Assembly: GCA_022824685.1 (NCBI GenBank)
Contig: JAJDZJ010000136.1
Coordinates: forward strand, 1-64,000
Reading direction: 5' to 3'
DNA length: 64,000 nt
Source: Caldilineaceae bacterium
Lineage (GTDB): Bacteria > Chloroflexota > Anaerolineae > Caldilineales > Caldilineaceae
Every line of letters begins with the position of its first letter. Positions within the stretch are counted from its first letter, which is position 1. A model generated the notes under the pieces. The model ran no database searches and was not told where the DNA came from. It worked only from the letters and a program-made list of their open reading frames with translations. Of this stretch, positions 9,004-17,585 are shown piece by piece. The position numbers were made by a program, and so were the translations under genes.

Positions 9004-10386
9004 ATGGAAGAGCGAATCGTTAAATTTATCTCAGCGCTGCGTTCCGGCGGCGTGCGGGTCAGTCTGGCCGAAAGCGCCGACGCTTTCACCGCCGTGGACA
9101 ACCTGGGCGTTCAGGATCGAGAAGCCTTCCGCCTCAGCCTGCGCGCCACCCTGGTGAAGGATGTCGAAAGCCTGCCCGCTTTCGAAGAGCTCTTTCCCCT
9201 CTTTTTCGGCAGCGGCGAGCCGCCTCCGCTCATGAATATGATGGAGGATCTGTCCGAAGAAGAGGCCAACATGCTGGCCCAGGCCCTCAAAGAGTTCGGC
9301 CAGCGGCTGCGAGAGATGCTCGAGCGACTCCTGCGCGGCGAACAGATGACCCCGCAAGAACTGGACGCCCTCGGCCAGATGGTGGGCCTGAACAACGCCG
9401 ACGATCTCCGCTACCGTGAATGGATGGCGCGCCGGATGCAGCGCGCCCTGCAGTTCGAGCAAGTGCGCGATGCAATGCAGGAGATCATGGAGCTCATGGC
9501 CCAGATGGGCATGAACAAGGAACGCCTGGATCAGATGCGCCAGCTCATCGCCCAAAACATGGACGCCCTGCGCGAGCAGCTGCGCCAGCACGCCGGCCAG
9601 CGCATCGCGGAAAACATGGCCGAACAGCGCCCCGAAGACCAGCTCGACGGCCTCATGGACCGCCCGTTCCAGGCCCTCTCCGACACCGACATGCAGAAGC
9701 TGCGCCAGGAGGTGCGTCGACTGGCCGCCCTCCTCCGCAGCCGCATCGCCCTCCGCCAAAAACGCGCCAAAACCGGCCAGCTCGACGCCAAAGCCACCAT
9801 CCGCGCCAACCTCAAACACGGCGGTGTCCCGTTCCAGATCAAACACCGCGACCGCACGCTGAAGCCAAAGCTGGTCGTGATCTGCGACATCAGCACCTCC
9901 ATGCGCCACTGCACCGAACTAATGCTTTCCCTGCTCTATGAACTGCAGGACCAGGTGAGCAAGTCCCACGCCTTCGCCTTCATCGACCACCTGGAGTACA
10001 TCACGCCCGACTTTCAAGGCAACCGCGCCAATGAAGCGATCCAACAGGTACTGATCAGGATGCCCCCGGGCTATTACAGCACCGACCTGGGCCACAGCCT
10101 CCAGAATTTCGCTGACGACTACCTCGACACCATCGACCACCGCACCACCCTCATCATCGTCGGCGACGGCCGCAACAACTATAACGATCCCCGGCTCGAT
10201 ATCTTCAGAAAAATGGCCCGCCGCAGTCGCCGCACCCTGTGGCTGAATCCCGAAATGCCGATGCTCTGGGGCAGCGGCGACAGCGATATGCTCGAGTATG
10301 TGCCCCTGTGCGATAAGATCCTGCAGGTCAGTACGCTCTCCGAGCTGACGGCGGCGGTGGACCAACTGCTCGTCGACAAGCCTTAG
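9004..10386 (+). CDS. VWA-domain protein, CoxE-like
   Basis: A 460-residue partner of the MoxR ATPase. The N-terminal two thirds are charged and helical, with a Met/Gln-rich stretch. The C-terminal VWA domain has the metal-ion-dependent adhesion motif Asp295-x-Ser297-x-Ser299 (CDISTSM). CoxE-like proteins cooperate with MoxR ATPases in metal-centre maturation. GAGGAG lies seven bases before the ATG. The 88-base gap from MoxR shows no terminator, so co-transcription is likely. Confidence 0.9.
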   Translation: MEERIVKFISALRSGGVRVSLAESADAFTAVDNLGVQDREAFRLSLRATLVKDVESLPAFEELFPLFFGSGEPPPLMNMMEDLSEEEANMLAQALKEFGQRLREMLERLLRGEQMTPQELDALGQMVGLNNADDLRYREWMARRMQRALQFEQVRDAMQEIMELMAQMGMNKERLDQMRQLIAQNMDALREQLRQHAGQRIAENMAEQRPEDQLDGLMDRPFQALSDTDMQKLRQEVRRLAALLRSRIALRQKRAKTGQLDAKATIRANLKHGGVPFQIKHRDRTLKPKLVVICDISTSMRHCTELMLSLLYELQDQVSKSHAFAFIDHLEYITPDFQGNRANEAIQQVLIRMPPGYYSTDLGHSLQNFADDYLDTIDHRTTLIIVGDGRNNYNDPRLDIFRKMARRSRRTLWLNPEMPMLWGSGDSDMLEYVPLCDKILQVSTLSELTAAVDQLLVDKP

Positions 10387-10439
10387 AGACAGGGGCCCGT
10401 GGCACATTTCACCTGCTTATCGTTGGCCGCCGCTGATCT

Positions 10440-12248
10440 ATGAGCGCAAAGAGAGCTATCGTTCGCGTTGCAGGCTGGGCCGCGGGGATTGCACTGCTGG
10501 CCGTGCTGCTCTTCCTCACTCGGCAACAACATAATGTAGCGTCGCACGCCAGGGATGTTCTGCTCAACGCCGCCGGCGTCGCCGTCTCCCCCCTCGAGGA
10601 CCCCTGCGAACAGGACCAGTCCACTGAAGCCGTTGTCGCCCGCATCAACTACACAGACGCCCACGCTCTGCACGCCCTTTTCGACCAGGTCGACGTCTGG
10701 CGCGTCCACCCGCAGCAGCAGTCGGCCGTCGCCCTCGTGTCGCCCGCGCAACAGCAGTGGCTCGCTCGCGAGGGCTACCCCTTCTCGCAGGAACCGGAAC
10801 TGACCGCCGCCTTGCCCGACCCGTGCGCCCTCCAGACGCAGGCCGCCGCCGGCCGCATTCCCGGCTACGCCTGCTACCGCACAGTTGAAGCAACCCACAC
10901 CGATATGGCAGCACTGGCCGAACTACACCCCAATTTGGCCGAGCTGATCGACATCGGCAACAGCTGGTACAAGACCCGCTCTTGGGGCCTGGCAGGCTCC
11001 GACATCCAGGCGCTCGTCCTCACCAACAGCCAGGTCACCGACATCGAAAAAGGCGAGCTGGTCGTGACTGCCGCGCAACATCCCCGCGAACTGGCCACCA
11101 CCGAAATCGCCACCCTCTACGCGGAAAAGCTGCTCGCAGGCTACGGCGCCGACCCGGACCTGACCTGGCTCCTCGATTACAACCGTATCCACATTATCCC
11201 CCTGGTCAATCCGGACGGACGTACATGGGTCGAAAAGGGTCACCTCTGGCGCAAAAATACCAACGCCTCCAACGGCTGTGATTTTCCCAAGCACGGTGTC
11301 GACCTCAACCGCAACGGCAGCTTCCTGTGGAATCACTGTAACGGCTGCTCGTCAGGCGACGTCTGCTCTAGCTTCTACCGCGGCGACGAAGCCGCTTCCG
11401 AGCCGGAAACCCGCGCCATCGAAGACTATCTCCGTGATGTCTTCGCCGACCAGCGCGGCGAAGGCTACAACGATCCCGCGCCCGAGGATACAAACGGCGT
11501 CTTCATCTCTCTTCACTCCTACGGGCGCCTCCTCTTCTACCCTTGGGAGCACACCTCCTATCCGGCCCCCAATCGCGACGAGTTGCGCCGCCTCGGCCGC
11601 AAACTGGGCTATTTCCCCGACTACAAAGTCTGCAATCCCGAACTTTGCATGTATCGATTCGACGGCAGCGCCACCGATTTCGCCTACGGCGTCCTTGGCG
11701 TCGCCGCCTTTACCTACGAGCTCGGCACCGCCTTCTTCCAGCAATGCCCCTACTTCGAGTCCCATATCGCCGACCAGATCCTCGACTCCCTCATCTATGC
11801 CGCCAAAACGGCCCGACGACCCTACCAGCTGCCCGCCGGACCCGACGTGACCGGCGCCAGCGCCGATCCGCCGCGCCTGCTCCCCGGCAAGGAAGTCACC
11901 CTGACCGCCGCCGCCGACGATACCCGCAGCGCCGGCAGCGGCTCCGACATCGAACCCGCCCAGCCCATCAGGGCAGCCCGCTTCTCCGTTGGGGCGCCAT
12001 CCTGGATTGCAACCACCTTTGAAACGCTGCAGCCCCTCGACGGCGAATACGATTCCACAGTCGAGTCCTTGACCGGATCGCTCGACACCACCGGCCTCCA
12101 GCCCGGCACCCACACCATCTTCCTCGAAGCGCAGGACGCCGACGGCAACTGGGGTCCCGCCACCGCCGTATCCATAGAGGTCGTAGCCATCCCCACCGAA
12201 CGGACCCCCCCACAGTTCAGGCAGTACCTCCCCCGCGTCTGGCGTTAA
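10440..12248 (+). CDS. secreted M14-family zinc carboxypeptidase
   Basis: A 602-residue exported or membrane-anchored peptidase. Residues 8-27 form a hydrophobic signal/anchor. The M14 catalytic domain spans about 145-470: His214 and Glu217 in QHPRE are two zinc ligands, the third is the His in ISLHSYG, and the catalytic Glu lies in FTYELG. The domain resembles carboxypeptidase T. A C-terminal Ig-like segment (about 475-595) follows, as in many secreted peptidases of this kind. Cysteines are frequent (DPCEQ, GCDF, CNGCSSGDVC), suggesting disulfides outside the cytoplasm. It begins 53 bases after the VWA gene but has no good ribosome site. Confidence 0.9.
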   Translation: MSAKRAIVRVAGWAAGIALLAVLLFLTRQQHNVASHARDVLLNAAGVAVSPLEDPCEQDQSTEAVVARINYTDAHALHALFDQVDVWRVHPQQQSAVALVSPAQQQWLAREGYPFSQEPELTAALPDPCALQTQAAAGRIPGYACYRTVEATHTDMAALAELHPNLAELIDIGNSWYKTRSWGLAGSDIQALVLTNSQVTDIEKGELVVTAAQHPRELATTEIATLYAEKLLAGYGADPDLTWLLDYNRIHIIPLVNPDGRTWVEKGHLWRKNTNASNGCDFPKHGVDLNRNGSFLWNHCNGCSSGDVCSSFYRGDEAASEPETRAIEDYLRDVFADQRGEGYNDPAPEDTNGVFISLHSYGRLLFYPWEHTSYPAPNRDELRRLGRKLGYFPDYKVCNPELCMYRFDGSATDFAYGVLGVAAFTYELGTAFFQQCPYFESHIADQILDSLIYAAKTARRPYQLPAGPDVTGASADPPRLLPGKEVTLTAAADDTRSAGSGSDIEPAQPIRAARFSVGAPSWIATTFETLQPLDGEYDSTVESLTGSLDTTGLQPGTHTIFLEAQDADGNWGPATAVSIEVVAIPTERTPPQFRQYLPRVWR

Positions 12249-12332
12249 ACCCGCAACGGCAAACTGCCGCCCCCTCTTTCCGCCTCACCGCCCAATTTCT
12301 CTTTACGCCCATCCCCAACCGAACTCAGCGTA

Positions 12333-12357
12333 CACTGACCACTGACCACAGCAGTTC
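12333..12357. repeat. CACTGAC heptamer array, two units plus CACAGCAGTTC
   Basis: Two identical CACTGAC units are followed by CACAGCAGTTC, a variant of the closing unit. It lies between two plus-strand genes, about 40 bases before the ilvE -10 candidate. Confidence 0.8.
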
Positions 12358-12375
12358 TTCCCGCGCGGTCGATTC

Positions 12376-12405
12376 TTAGCCTATCGGATTCTTACACTGT
12401 ATAAT
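12376..12405 (+). promoter_or_regulatory. candidate ilvE promoter
   Basis: A perfect -10 hexamer TATAAT lies at 12400-12405. The best -35 at 18-base spacing is TTAGCC, only half matching TTGACA. Transcription would start about 105 bases before ilvE, placing the 12464-12489 hairpin in the leader. Confidence 0.5.
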
Positions 12406-12463
12406 GCAAACAGGCTTGGCACTGCTGGAGGGCGGACCGCTCTTCCAGGCAACCACAAAGAAG

Positions 12464-12489
12464 CCGGTTGGCCCATCACCGCCAACCGG
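12464..12489 (+). promoter_or_regulatory. leader hairpin before ilvE
   Basis: CCGGTTGGC and GCCAACCGG form a perfect 9-base-pair stem around an 8-base loop. There is no T-run after it, so it is not a normal terminator. Its place 15 bases before the ribosome site suggests an RNA structure influencing ilvE expression or stability. Confidence 0.55.
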
Positions 12490-12518
12490 GCGCGCACCTG
12501 GCGAGAAGGAGTTCAGCG

Positions 12519-13442
12519 ATGGCGAAAATGCAAGCGGACTATATCTGGATGAACGGGGAGATCATCCCGTGGGAGCAGGCAACGGTGCATGTATTCACCC
12601 ATGCGCTGCACTATGGAAGCAGCGCATTCGAGGGGATTCGCGCCTACGAAGTAGATGGCGCCGCCGCCATCTTCCGAGGCCCGGAGCACTTTGAGCGGCT
12701 TCTCTACTCCTGCAAAGTTGCCCACATCCCATCGCCCTTAGGGGTTGACGAGTGGATGGAAGTGGCCAAAGCCGTCCTGCTCAAAAACGACCATCGCAGC
12801 GCCTATATCCGGCCGCTGGTCTTCCGCGGCTACGAAAGCCTGGGCGTTGATGGCCGCGGCTGCCCCGTTGACGCCATCCTCGCTTCCGTGCCGTGGGGCC
12901 GCTATCTCGGAGCGGAAGCCATCGAAGAGGGTGTGGATGTCCAGGTAAGCAGCTGGCGGCGCATGGCCTCCAACATGCTCAGCCCAATGGCCAAGATCGG
13001 CGGCCAGTACGTCAGCAGTCAGAACATCGTCATGGAAGCCAAAGACAACGGCTTCACCGAAGGCATCGCGCTCGACACCAACGGTCAGGTGAGCGAGGGC
13101 AGCGGCGAAAATATCTTTGTCATCTACCAAGGCGTTATCTATACACCGCCCCTCGGCAGCAGCATCCTTGGCGGCATCACCCGCGACGCCGCCATCACCA
13201 TCGCCCGCGACCTGGGCTACGATCTGCGCGAACAGGCCATGACCCGTGAAATGCTCTACTTGGCCGACGAAATCTTCTTCACGGGCACCGCCGCCGAAAT
13301 CACCCCCGTCCGCTCCGTGGACAGGCTGCCGGTCGGCGACGGCAAACGCGGTCCCATCACCCAGGCTATCCAGGGCGTCTTCTTCGGCATCCTCGAAGAC
13401 AACATGCCGGACAAATGGGGCTGGCTGACCCAAGTAAAATGA
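12519..13442 (+). CDS. ilvE: branched-chain amino acid aminotransferase
   Basis: A 307-residue PLP enzyme of fold type IV that transfers the amino group between Leu, Ile, Val and 2-oxoglutarate, the last step of branched-chain synthesis. The PLP lysine is Lys159 in MAKIGGQY, the same position as in E. coli IlvE. The conserved SAFEGIRAY and GITRDA segments are present. The start at 12519 is fixed by AGAAGGAG seven bases upstream; a longer frame from 12468 would read through the leader hairpin. No other ilv genes are adjacent. Confidence 0.95.
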   Translation: MAKMQADYIWMNGEIIPWEQATVHVFTHALHYGSSAFEGIRAYEVDGAAAIFRGPEHFERLLYSCKVAHIPSPLGVDEWMEVAKAVLLKNDHRSAYIRPLVFRGYESLGVDGRGCPVDAILASVPWGRYLGAEAIEEGVDVQVSSWRRMASNMLSPMAKIGGQYVSSQNIVMEAKDNGFTEGIALDTNGQVSEGSGENIFVIYQGVIYTPPLGSSILGGITRDAAITIARDLGYDLREQAMTREMLYLADEIFFTGTAAEITPVRSVDRLPVGDGKRGPITQAIQGVFFGILEDNMPDKWGWLTQVK

Positions 13443-13451
13443 CCCAACAGT

Positions 13452-13484
13452 GAGGAGCGGTTATCCCCCGCTCCTCGCCCTTTT
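13452..13484. terminator. terminator between convergent ilvE and solute-binding protein genes
   Basis: GAGGAGCGG and CCGCTCCTC form a 9-base-pair stem with a 7-base loop, followed by GCCCTTTT. It lies 10 bases after the ilvE stop and before the 3' end of the opposite gene. Confidence 0.8.
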
Positions 13485-13498
13485 CCTCGCCTTCCCCT

Positions 13499-14428
13499 CT
13501 ACTCTCCCCCAGCAACCTGCCCAAACCAGCGCTCCTCCAGGAGGTCCAGCCGCGCTTCCTCCTCCAGCGCCGCCATTGCCTCAAAGAGCGCGCCCCGCAA
13601 CACCGGCGCCTTGACAGACACCGCGATCACATAGGGATCCTCGTCGAGCACGTCGCCCACAGTTCGTATCCGCTTGCCTTCCCCTTGCGCCAGACGCAGC
13701 GTGACGCCGTCGATCAACAAGGCGTCGCTCGCGCCGCTGACCAAAGCCTGGATCGCCTTCTCCGAAGATTCGAACGGCATCCGCTCAAATCCCGCGCCCT
13801 CCCGTTGCAGGCGGCGGGCAATCGCGTCGCCCCGGCTGCCCCACTCCACCGCCACCGTACCCCCGCCCAGGTCCGCAATCTCCTCATACGGGGCGTCGGC
13901 GCGGGCCGCAAGCCAAACGCCGGCCTCGAAATAGGGCGGCAGGTAATATACGTCTTTCGTCATGCGGGCATTGAACGGAAACGCGCTGATCACTGCGTCC
14001 ACGCGGCCGACCAGCAGCGCATCCAACAGACTATCGAACCCGATCGCAACGATCTCCGCCTCCAGCCCCCACGTCGCCGCGATCTCCCGCGCCAGGTCGA
14101 CGTCATAGCCGATCGGCGCGCCCTCCGCATCCAGCGTCTCAAATGGCGGAAAACTCGGGTCCATGCCCACCCGCCAACTCCCCCGCTCCTGCATCATGAG
14201 CCAGGTCTCGTCCACCGCCGGCCCGCTTGTGCGCAGTATGAGCCACCCGCCAACCGCCAGCGCCAGTATGCAGACGGCGATCCACAACCACGGCCGCCGT
14301 TCGAAACTGCGTCGTACGTCAAACCCGGTCCAGCGGTTGCCACTGCTCCCTGCAACCAGCCACTGCCGGTCGGAACCGCCCGGCGCCGCCAAGGTCTCTT
14401 TCTCCCCGTTCCTGTCCTTGTCCGTCAT
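13499..14428 (-). CDS. membrane-anchored solute-binding protein, family 3
   Basis: A 309-residue protein with a cytoplasmic tail of about 48 residues, one membrane helix (about 49-66, IAVCILALAVGGWLIL) and an outward domain of the type 2 periplasmic binding fold (family 3, amino acid and related ligands): GMDPSFPPFE, GYDVDLAREIA and DAVISAFP are its usual signature stretches. No permease or ATPase gene is adjacent, so it may be a sensor-like or orphan binding protein. Its ATG overlaps the stop of the glycosidase-like gene (ATGA at 14425-14428), so the two are translationally coupled and probably act on the same outside substrate. Confidence 0.85.
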   Translation of the reverse strand: MTDKDRNGEKETLAAPGGSDRQWLVAGSSGNRWTGFDVRRSFERRPWLWIAVCILALAVGGWLILRTSGPAVDETWLMMQERGSWRVGMDPSFPPFETLDAEGAPIGYDVDLAREIAATWGLEAEIVAIGFDSLLDALLVGRVDAVISAFPFNARMTKDVYYLPPYFEAGVWLAARADAPYEEIADLGGGTVAVEWGSRGDAIARRLQREGAGFERMPFESSEKAIQALVSGASDALLIDGVTLRLAQGEGKRIRTVGDVLDEDPYVIAVSVKAPVLRGALFEAMAALEEEARLDLLEERWFGQVAGGE

Positions 14429-15603
14429 GGCGCCTCGAACCGGCCCGCCGCGTATCGCTGCATCTCCAGATAGATCGCCTTGGGCTCAAAGTCGGTGTCG
14501 ACAAAGGTGTAGTAGTCCTGGTAACTCTTCTGATCCCAGGGGAAGCGAAACACCCACAGACAGACGCTCTCCATCCAGGGCCATTCGCTGCCGGCGATCT
14601 CGTACGCCCGGGCCGAGTTAAGAATCCGCTGGGCCGGACGCACTGCTCTCGTCCAGCGGGGATGATCGTTCCATCCGCCTTCAGTGATCATCGCCGTCTT
14701 ATCGCTATCGCCGTTTCGGACCATGATCTCCCGCAGAAGTTCGGAGCGCCGAAAGTTGACGACCGACTCGCCCGCCGGCTCATCCGCGTCGAATCCCAGG
14801 CCGTACGCGTGAATAGCGAGTATGTCGAAGTAGCCGGCCGCGCCCGCGTCGTACATCGCCTGAAGGTAATCGAGATCGTTCATACTCCATTCGCTCCCCG
14901 GCGGGTCCAGCGTCGGCGCAAGCGCGCCCGCCAGCACCTGCACCTCCGGGGCAGCCGCCTTCACCATCGGATAGACCACCTTCAACATCTTGACATAGGA
15001 TGCCGGATCGACCGGACGGAAACCCCATTCCAGGCTCAGGTTCGGCTCGTTCCAAATAATCAGATACCGGACTTTTCCCTGATAGCGCCGCACGAATTCA
15101 ACAGCGTAACGCCCGAACGCCTCGTAGTTTTCCTCCGCCAGGTAGAGATGATGGGAATCTTCCGGACGCGCCCACGCCGGCACATAGCCCAGGCGGGCTA
15201 TCACGGTAAGCCCTTGCCGGTTGGCGTGATCGATGACCAGATCCGGGTGGCTCCATTCGTATTGGCCCCGTTTCGGTTCGTAATAGGCCCAGGGAAAGTA
15301 CTCAACGATCCACGGCGCGCCCATCTCCCGCACCATTTCGAGGCTGCGCTTTATCTTGGCCGCGTCCGGCTCATCCGTCAGGCGCGTGTGGACACCCATT
15401 TTGAGGTTGACCGTCGTGACCGTTCGCTGTGGACCCAAGGGGACCCAGTTGCGGAAATACGATCGATAGGTCAATCCGACCAGGCTGCACAAAAAGAGCG
15501 CCCCAATCAACTTTCGGGCGCGAGGCGACCAAGTTGCGATCCACTGTATGAAGTTTAGAAAGTATGGTTTCCTGCGCAAAAAAGAGGCGAAGCGGCCAAT
15601 CAT
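14425..15603 (-). CDS. membrane-anchored clan-A glycoside hydrolase-like protein
   Basis: A 392-residue protein with a membrane helix near 33-48 and an outward TIM-barrel domain. The likely acid/base is Glu186 in IIWNEPN and the likely nucleophile is Glu308 in MITEGGW, the arrangement of clan GH-A enzymes such as GH39. The barrel is clearly related to the C-terminal domain of the 1072-residue protein at 30727-33945 (shared patterns of type E-W-x-x-x-E-x-x-x-G-x-Y-x-W and WNEPN/WNEQN). ATG at 15603 is chosen over a TTG one codon earlier; neither has a good ribosome site. It follows the coiled-coil gene by 27 bases. Substrate unknown. Confidence 0.8.
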   Translation of the reverse strand: MIGRFASFLRRKPYFLNFIQWIATWSPRARKLIGALFLCSLVGLTYRSYFRNWVPLGPQRTVTTVNLKMGVHTRLTDEPDAAKIKRSLEMVREMGAPWIVEYFPWAYYEPKRGQYEWSHPDLVIDHANRQGLTVIARLGYVPAWARPEDSHHLYLAEENYEAFGRYAVEFVRRYQGKVRYLIIWNEPNLSLEWGFRPVDPASYVKMLKVVYPMVKAAAPEVQVLAGALAPTLDPPGSEWSMNDLDYLQAMYDAGAAGYFDILAIHAYGLGFDADEPAGESVVNFRRSELLREIMVRNGDSDKTAMITEGGWNDHPRWTRAVRPAQRILNSARAYEIAGSEWPWMESVCLWVFRFPWDQKSYQDYYTFVDTDFEPKAIYLEMQRYAAGRFEAP

Positions 15604-15630
15604 CAACAGGAAAGGGGAGTCATGCGGTGT

Positions 15631-16185
15631 CTATATCTTTTCCCGCAACTCATCTTCATCGTCACTATCGTCGAGCGGTATTGCGGGAGAAAACTCAAGC
15701 TCCCCCTCTGCTTCTGCCGGCGCGTCCTGCTCCTGCGGCGCCTGGCTGGCTTCGATTGCCTGGATTCCATTCTCCGCCTGGTGCAGCGAATTATTCAGTT
15801 TGTCTCGCAGCCGGTATAACACATCGAGCGCATATACTTCGGCTTCATCGACAAGCCGGATCGCCTCCGCGTGTCCATGCGCGATGATTCTCTCCGCTTC
15901 CTCACGCGCGCGTTCGGTGATCTCGTCCTCGCTGACAATCTGGATCGCTTGCTGCTCCGCGTGCGCGACGATCTGCTCCGCCCGGGCCTGCGCATCACTC
16001 AATATGCGGTCGCGCTCCGTTATCATCCGCTCGCTTTCTTTGATCGCGCTCGGTATGCTGATACGCATCTGATCGATCAGCCGGAGACACTCCTCCGAAT
16101 TCACGATCAAAGAGGGCGAAAAAGGCACACGCCACCCTCTGTTCAGAGTCTGTTCAAGTTGATCCACCAGTTGTAGAATTTCCAT
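15631..16185 (-). CDS. coiled-coil protein with acidic tail
   Basis: A 184-residue soluble protein. The first 40 residues include QLEQTLN and WRVPFSPSLIVN. From about 40 to 145 it is a long amphipathic Ala/Glu/Arg helix resembling DivIVA-type or ATP-synthase-b-like coiled coils. The last 45 residues are strongly acidic (DDSDDEDE). Similar proteins are found next to coaD in related genomes and are sometimes mislabelled as ATPase; that neighbourhood is recalled knowledge, not shown here. The ATG at 16185 is favoured over a TTG at 16221, although the ribosome site is weak. Function unknown; a role in cell-pole or division scaffolding is only a guess. Confidence 0.75.
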   Translation of the reverse strand: MEILQLVDQLEQTLNRGWRVPFSPSLIVNSEECLRLIDQMRISIPSAIKESERMITERDRILSDAQARAEQIVAHAEQQAIQIVSEDEITERAREEAERIIAHGHAEAIRLVDEAEVYALDVLYRLRDKLNNSLHQAENGIQAIEASQAPQEQDAPAEAEGELEFSPAIPLDDSDDEDELREKI

Positions 16186-16253
16186 GATCAGTTTGAACTT
16201 TCGTTTGACAGCTCCCGGCAACCGCCAGAATCCTGAAACCCAATGCCTCTCCG

Positions 16254-16742
16254 CTAGTCCCCGCCCTCCGCAAACCGTTGCTGTAACGCCCGCTCAGCAT
16301 GCGGCGTCACCCAGTGGGACACATCGCCGTCCAGGCTCGCCACTTCCTTCAGAATCGTGGAACTGAGATAGACGTACTCCGTGCTGCACAGCAGATAACA
16401 TGTCTCGATCTGGGGCGCCATCAGCCGGTTGGCCATGTCAATGCGGGATTCAAAAGAGAGATCATCCACATTTCTGATCCCGCGTACGATAACCCGGACT
16501 CCATGCCGCAGTGCCCATTTTACCGTTAGTCCGCTATATGACACAATCGAAATATTCTTTATGTCTCTGAGGGCTTCTTCCGCCAGCCCGATGCGCTCCT
16601 CCGTAGAAAAAAGCAGCCGCTTGGCCGGCGCGTCAAAGACCGTCACAAGCAGCTCATCAAACAGCGCAGCCGCACGGCGGGCGATATCAAGATGTCCGTT
16701 ATGGAACGGATCAAAACTACCTGGGTAGATGGCGCGGGTCAT
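16254..16742 (-). CDS. coaD: pantetheine-phosphate adenylyltransferase
   Basis: A 162-residue enzyme joining ATP and 4'-phosphopantetheine to give dephospho-CoA, the penultimate step of coenzyme A synthesis. The nucleotidyltransferase signature GSFDPFHNGH is at 6-15, the basic loop RGIRN is present, and the segment STEYVYLSSTILKEVA is typical of CoaD. The start at 16742 gives the normal family length; a longer frame to 16808 adds 22 unlikely residues and overlaps the upstream gene. The gene lies in a minus-strand run with the HAD phosphatase upstream and the coiled-coil gene downstream. Confidence 0.95.
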   Translation of the reverse strand: MTRAIYPGSFDPFHNGHLDIARRAAALFDELLVTVFDAPAKRLLFSTEERIGLAEEALRDIKNISIVSYSGLTVKWALRHGVRVIVRGIRNVDDLSFESRIDMANRLMAPQIETCYLLCSTEYVYLSSTILKEVASLDGDVSHWVTPHAERALQQRFAEGGD

Positions 16743-16804
16743 AGAGCGTCTTCTTTCCCACAGATTTTCGAGCGGTGACAGGCTTGGCAGCGAAGCATCT
16801 GGGT

Positions 16805-17488
16805 TCAAGTTTCCGTTCGGTCAGCGTCGGAACGATCAAAACAGGCGATCAGTTCATCCGGCGCTATGCTGGCAATCGAATCCAGAAAGAGATCCGCCCC
16901 CGAAAAGTCGGAAACGCGGGTAATCTGGTTCGGCACCGAAACGCAGCGCAGACCCGCCCGTTGCGCGCCAATCATGCCGTTGTAAGAGTCTTCGATCGCG
17001 ACCGCCCGCCGGGGCGAAACCGCCAGCTTTTGCGCCGCCAGCCGGTAGAGGGCCGGGTCCGGCTTAACCCGCTCCACATCATCCGCAGTGACGACCGCCA
17101 CAAAACGCTCGAGCAGCCCCAGTCGTTTCAAATGCGACTCAACCCATTCGCGGTCAGAGCTTGACGCCACTGCCAGCCGCAAGCCTCGCCGCTCCGCTGC
17201 CGCCATCAACTCCAGCACGCCAGGCATAATCGGTTGGGCCTGAACCAGAGCCATATAACGTTTCCGCCGTTCCCTTCGTAACCCCTCCCGGTCGACTTCT
17301 CTACCCAGTAAGCTCTCCAGATGGTCATGAGGCGCAAACTCACCCGTGCCGCCCCCGACCGCTTGCAGCCACAGCTCCAGCCGCAACTCGACCCCATATC
17401 GGCTGAAAATCTCCTGCCAAGTCTGGAAATCAGGCGTCTCAGTGTCCAGAATCGTTCCGTCAAAATCGAAAACTATCGCCTGCAGCAC
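16805..17488 (-). CDS. HAD-superfamily phosphatase, beta-phosphoglucomutase-like
   Basis: A 227-residue haloacid dehalogenase-type hydrolase with all four motifs: the Asp nucleophile in DFDGTILDTE, the Ser motif VASSS, the Lys in VKPDP and the acidic IEDSYNG. The helical cap after motif I places it among beta-phosphoglucomutase/GPP-like phosphatases acting on small sugar phosphates. The start is GTG at 17488, supported by GGGGAG nine bases upstream. Exact substrate unknown. Confidence 0.9.
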   Translation of the reverse strand: MLQAIVFDFDGTILDTETPDFQTWQEIFSRYGVELRLELWLQAVGGGTGEFAPHDHLESLLGREVDREGLRRERRKRYMALVQAQPIMPGVLELMAAAERRGLRLAVASSSDREWVESHLKRLGLLERFVAVVTADDVERVKPDPALYRLAAQKLAVSPRRAVAIEDSYNGMIGAQRAGLRCVSVPNQITRVSDFSGADLFLDSIASIAPDELIACFDRSDADRTET

Positions 17489-17585
17489 AGATAGAATCTC
17501 CCCTTGTTTTGGCCGCAGGATTCGCGCTGCGATTCCGCCTTACAAACGCGGCCAACATACGATTTGGCGTTCGTTCGCTCAGACC

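Larger units (their letters stand above)
12249..12518. other. ilvE upstream region
   Basis: These 270 bases hold, in order, a short heptamer array (12333-12357), a -10-like TATAAT (12400-12405) and a leader hairpin (12464-12489) before the ilvE ribosome site AGAAGGAG (12504-12511). No gene is seen. Confidence 0.55.
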
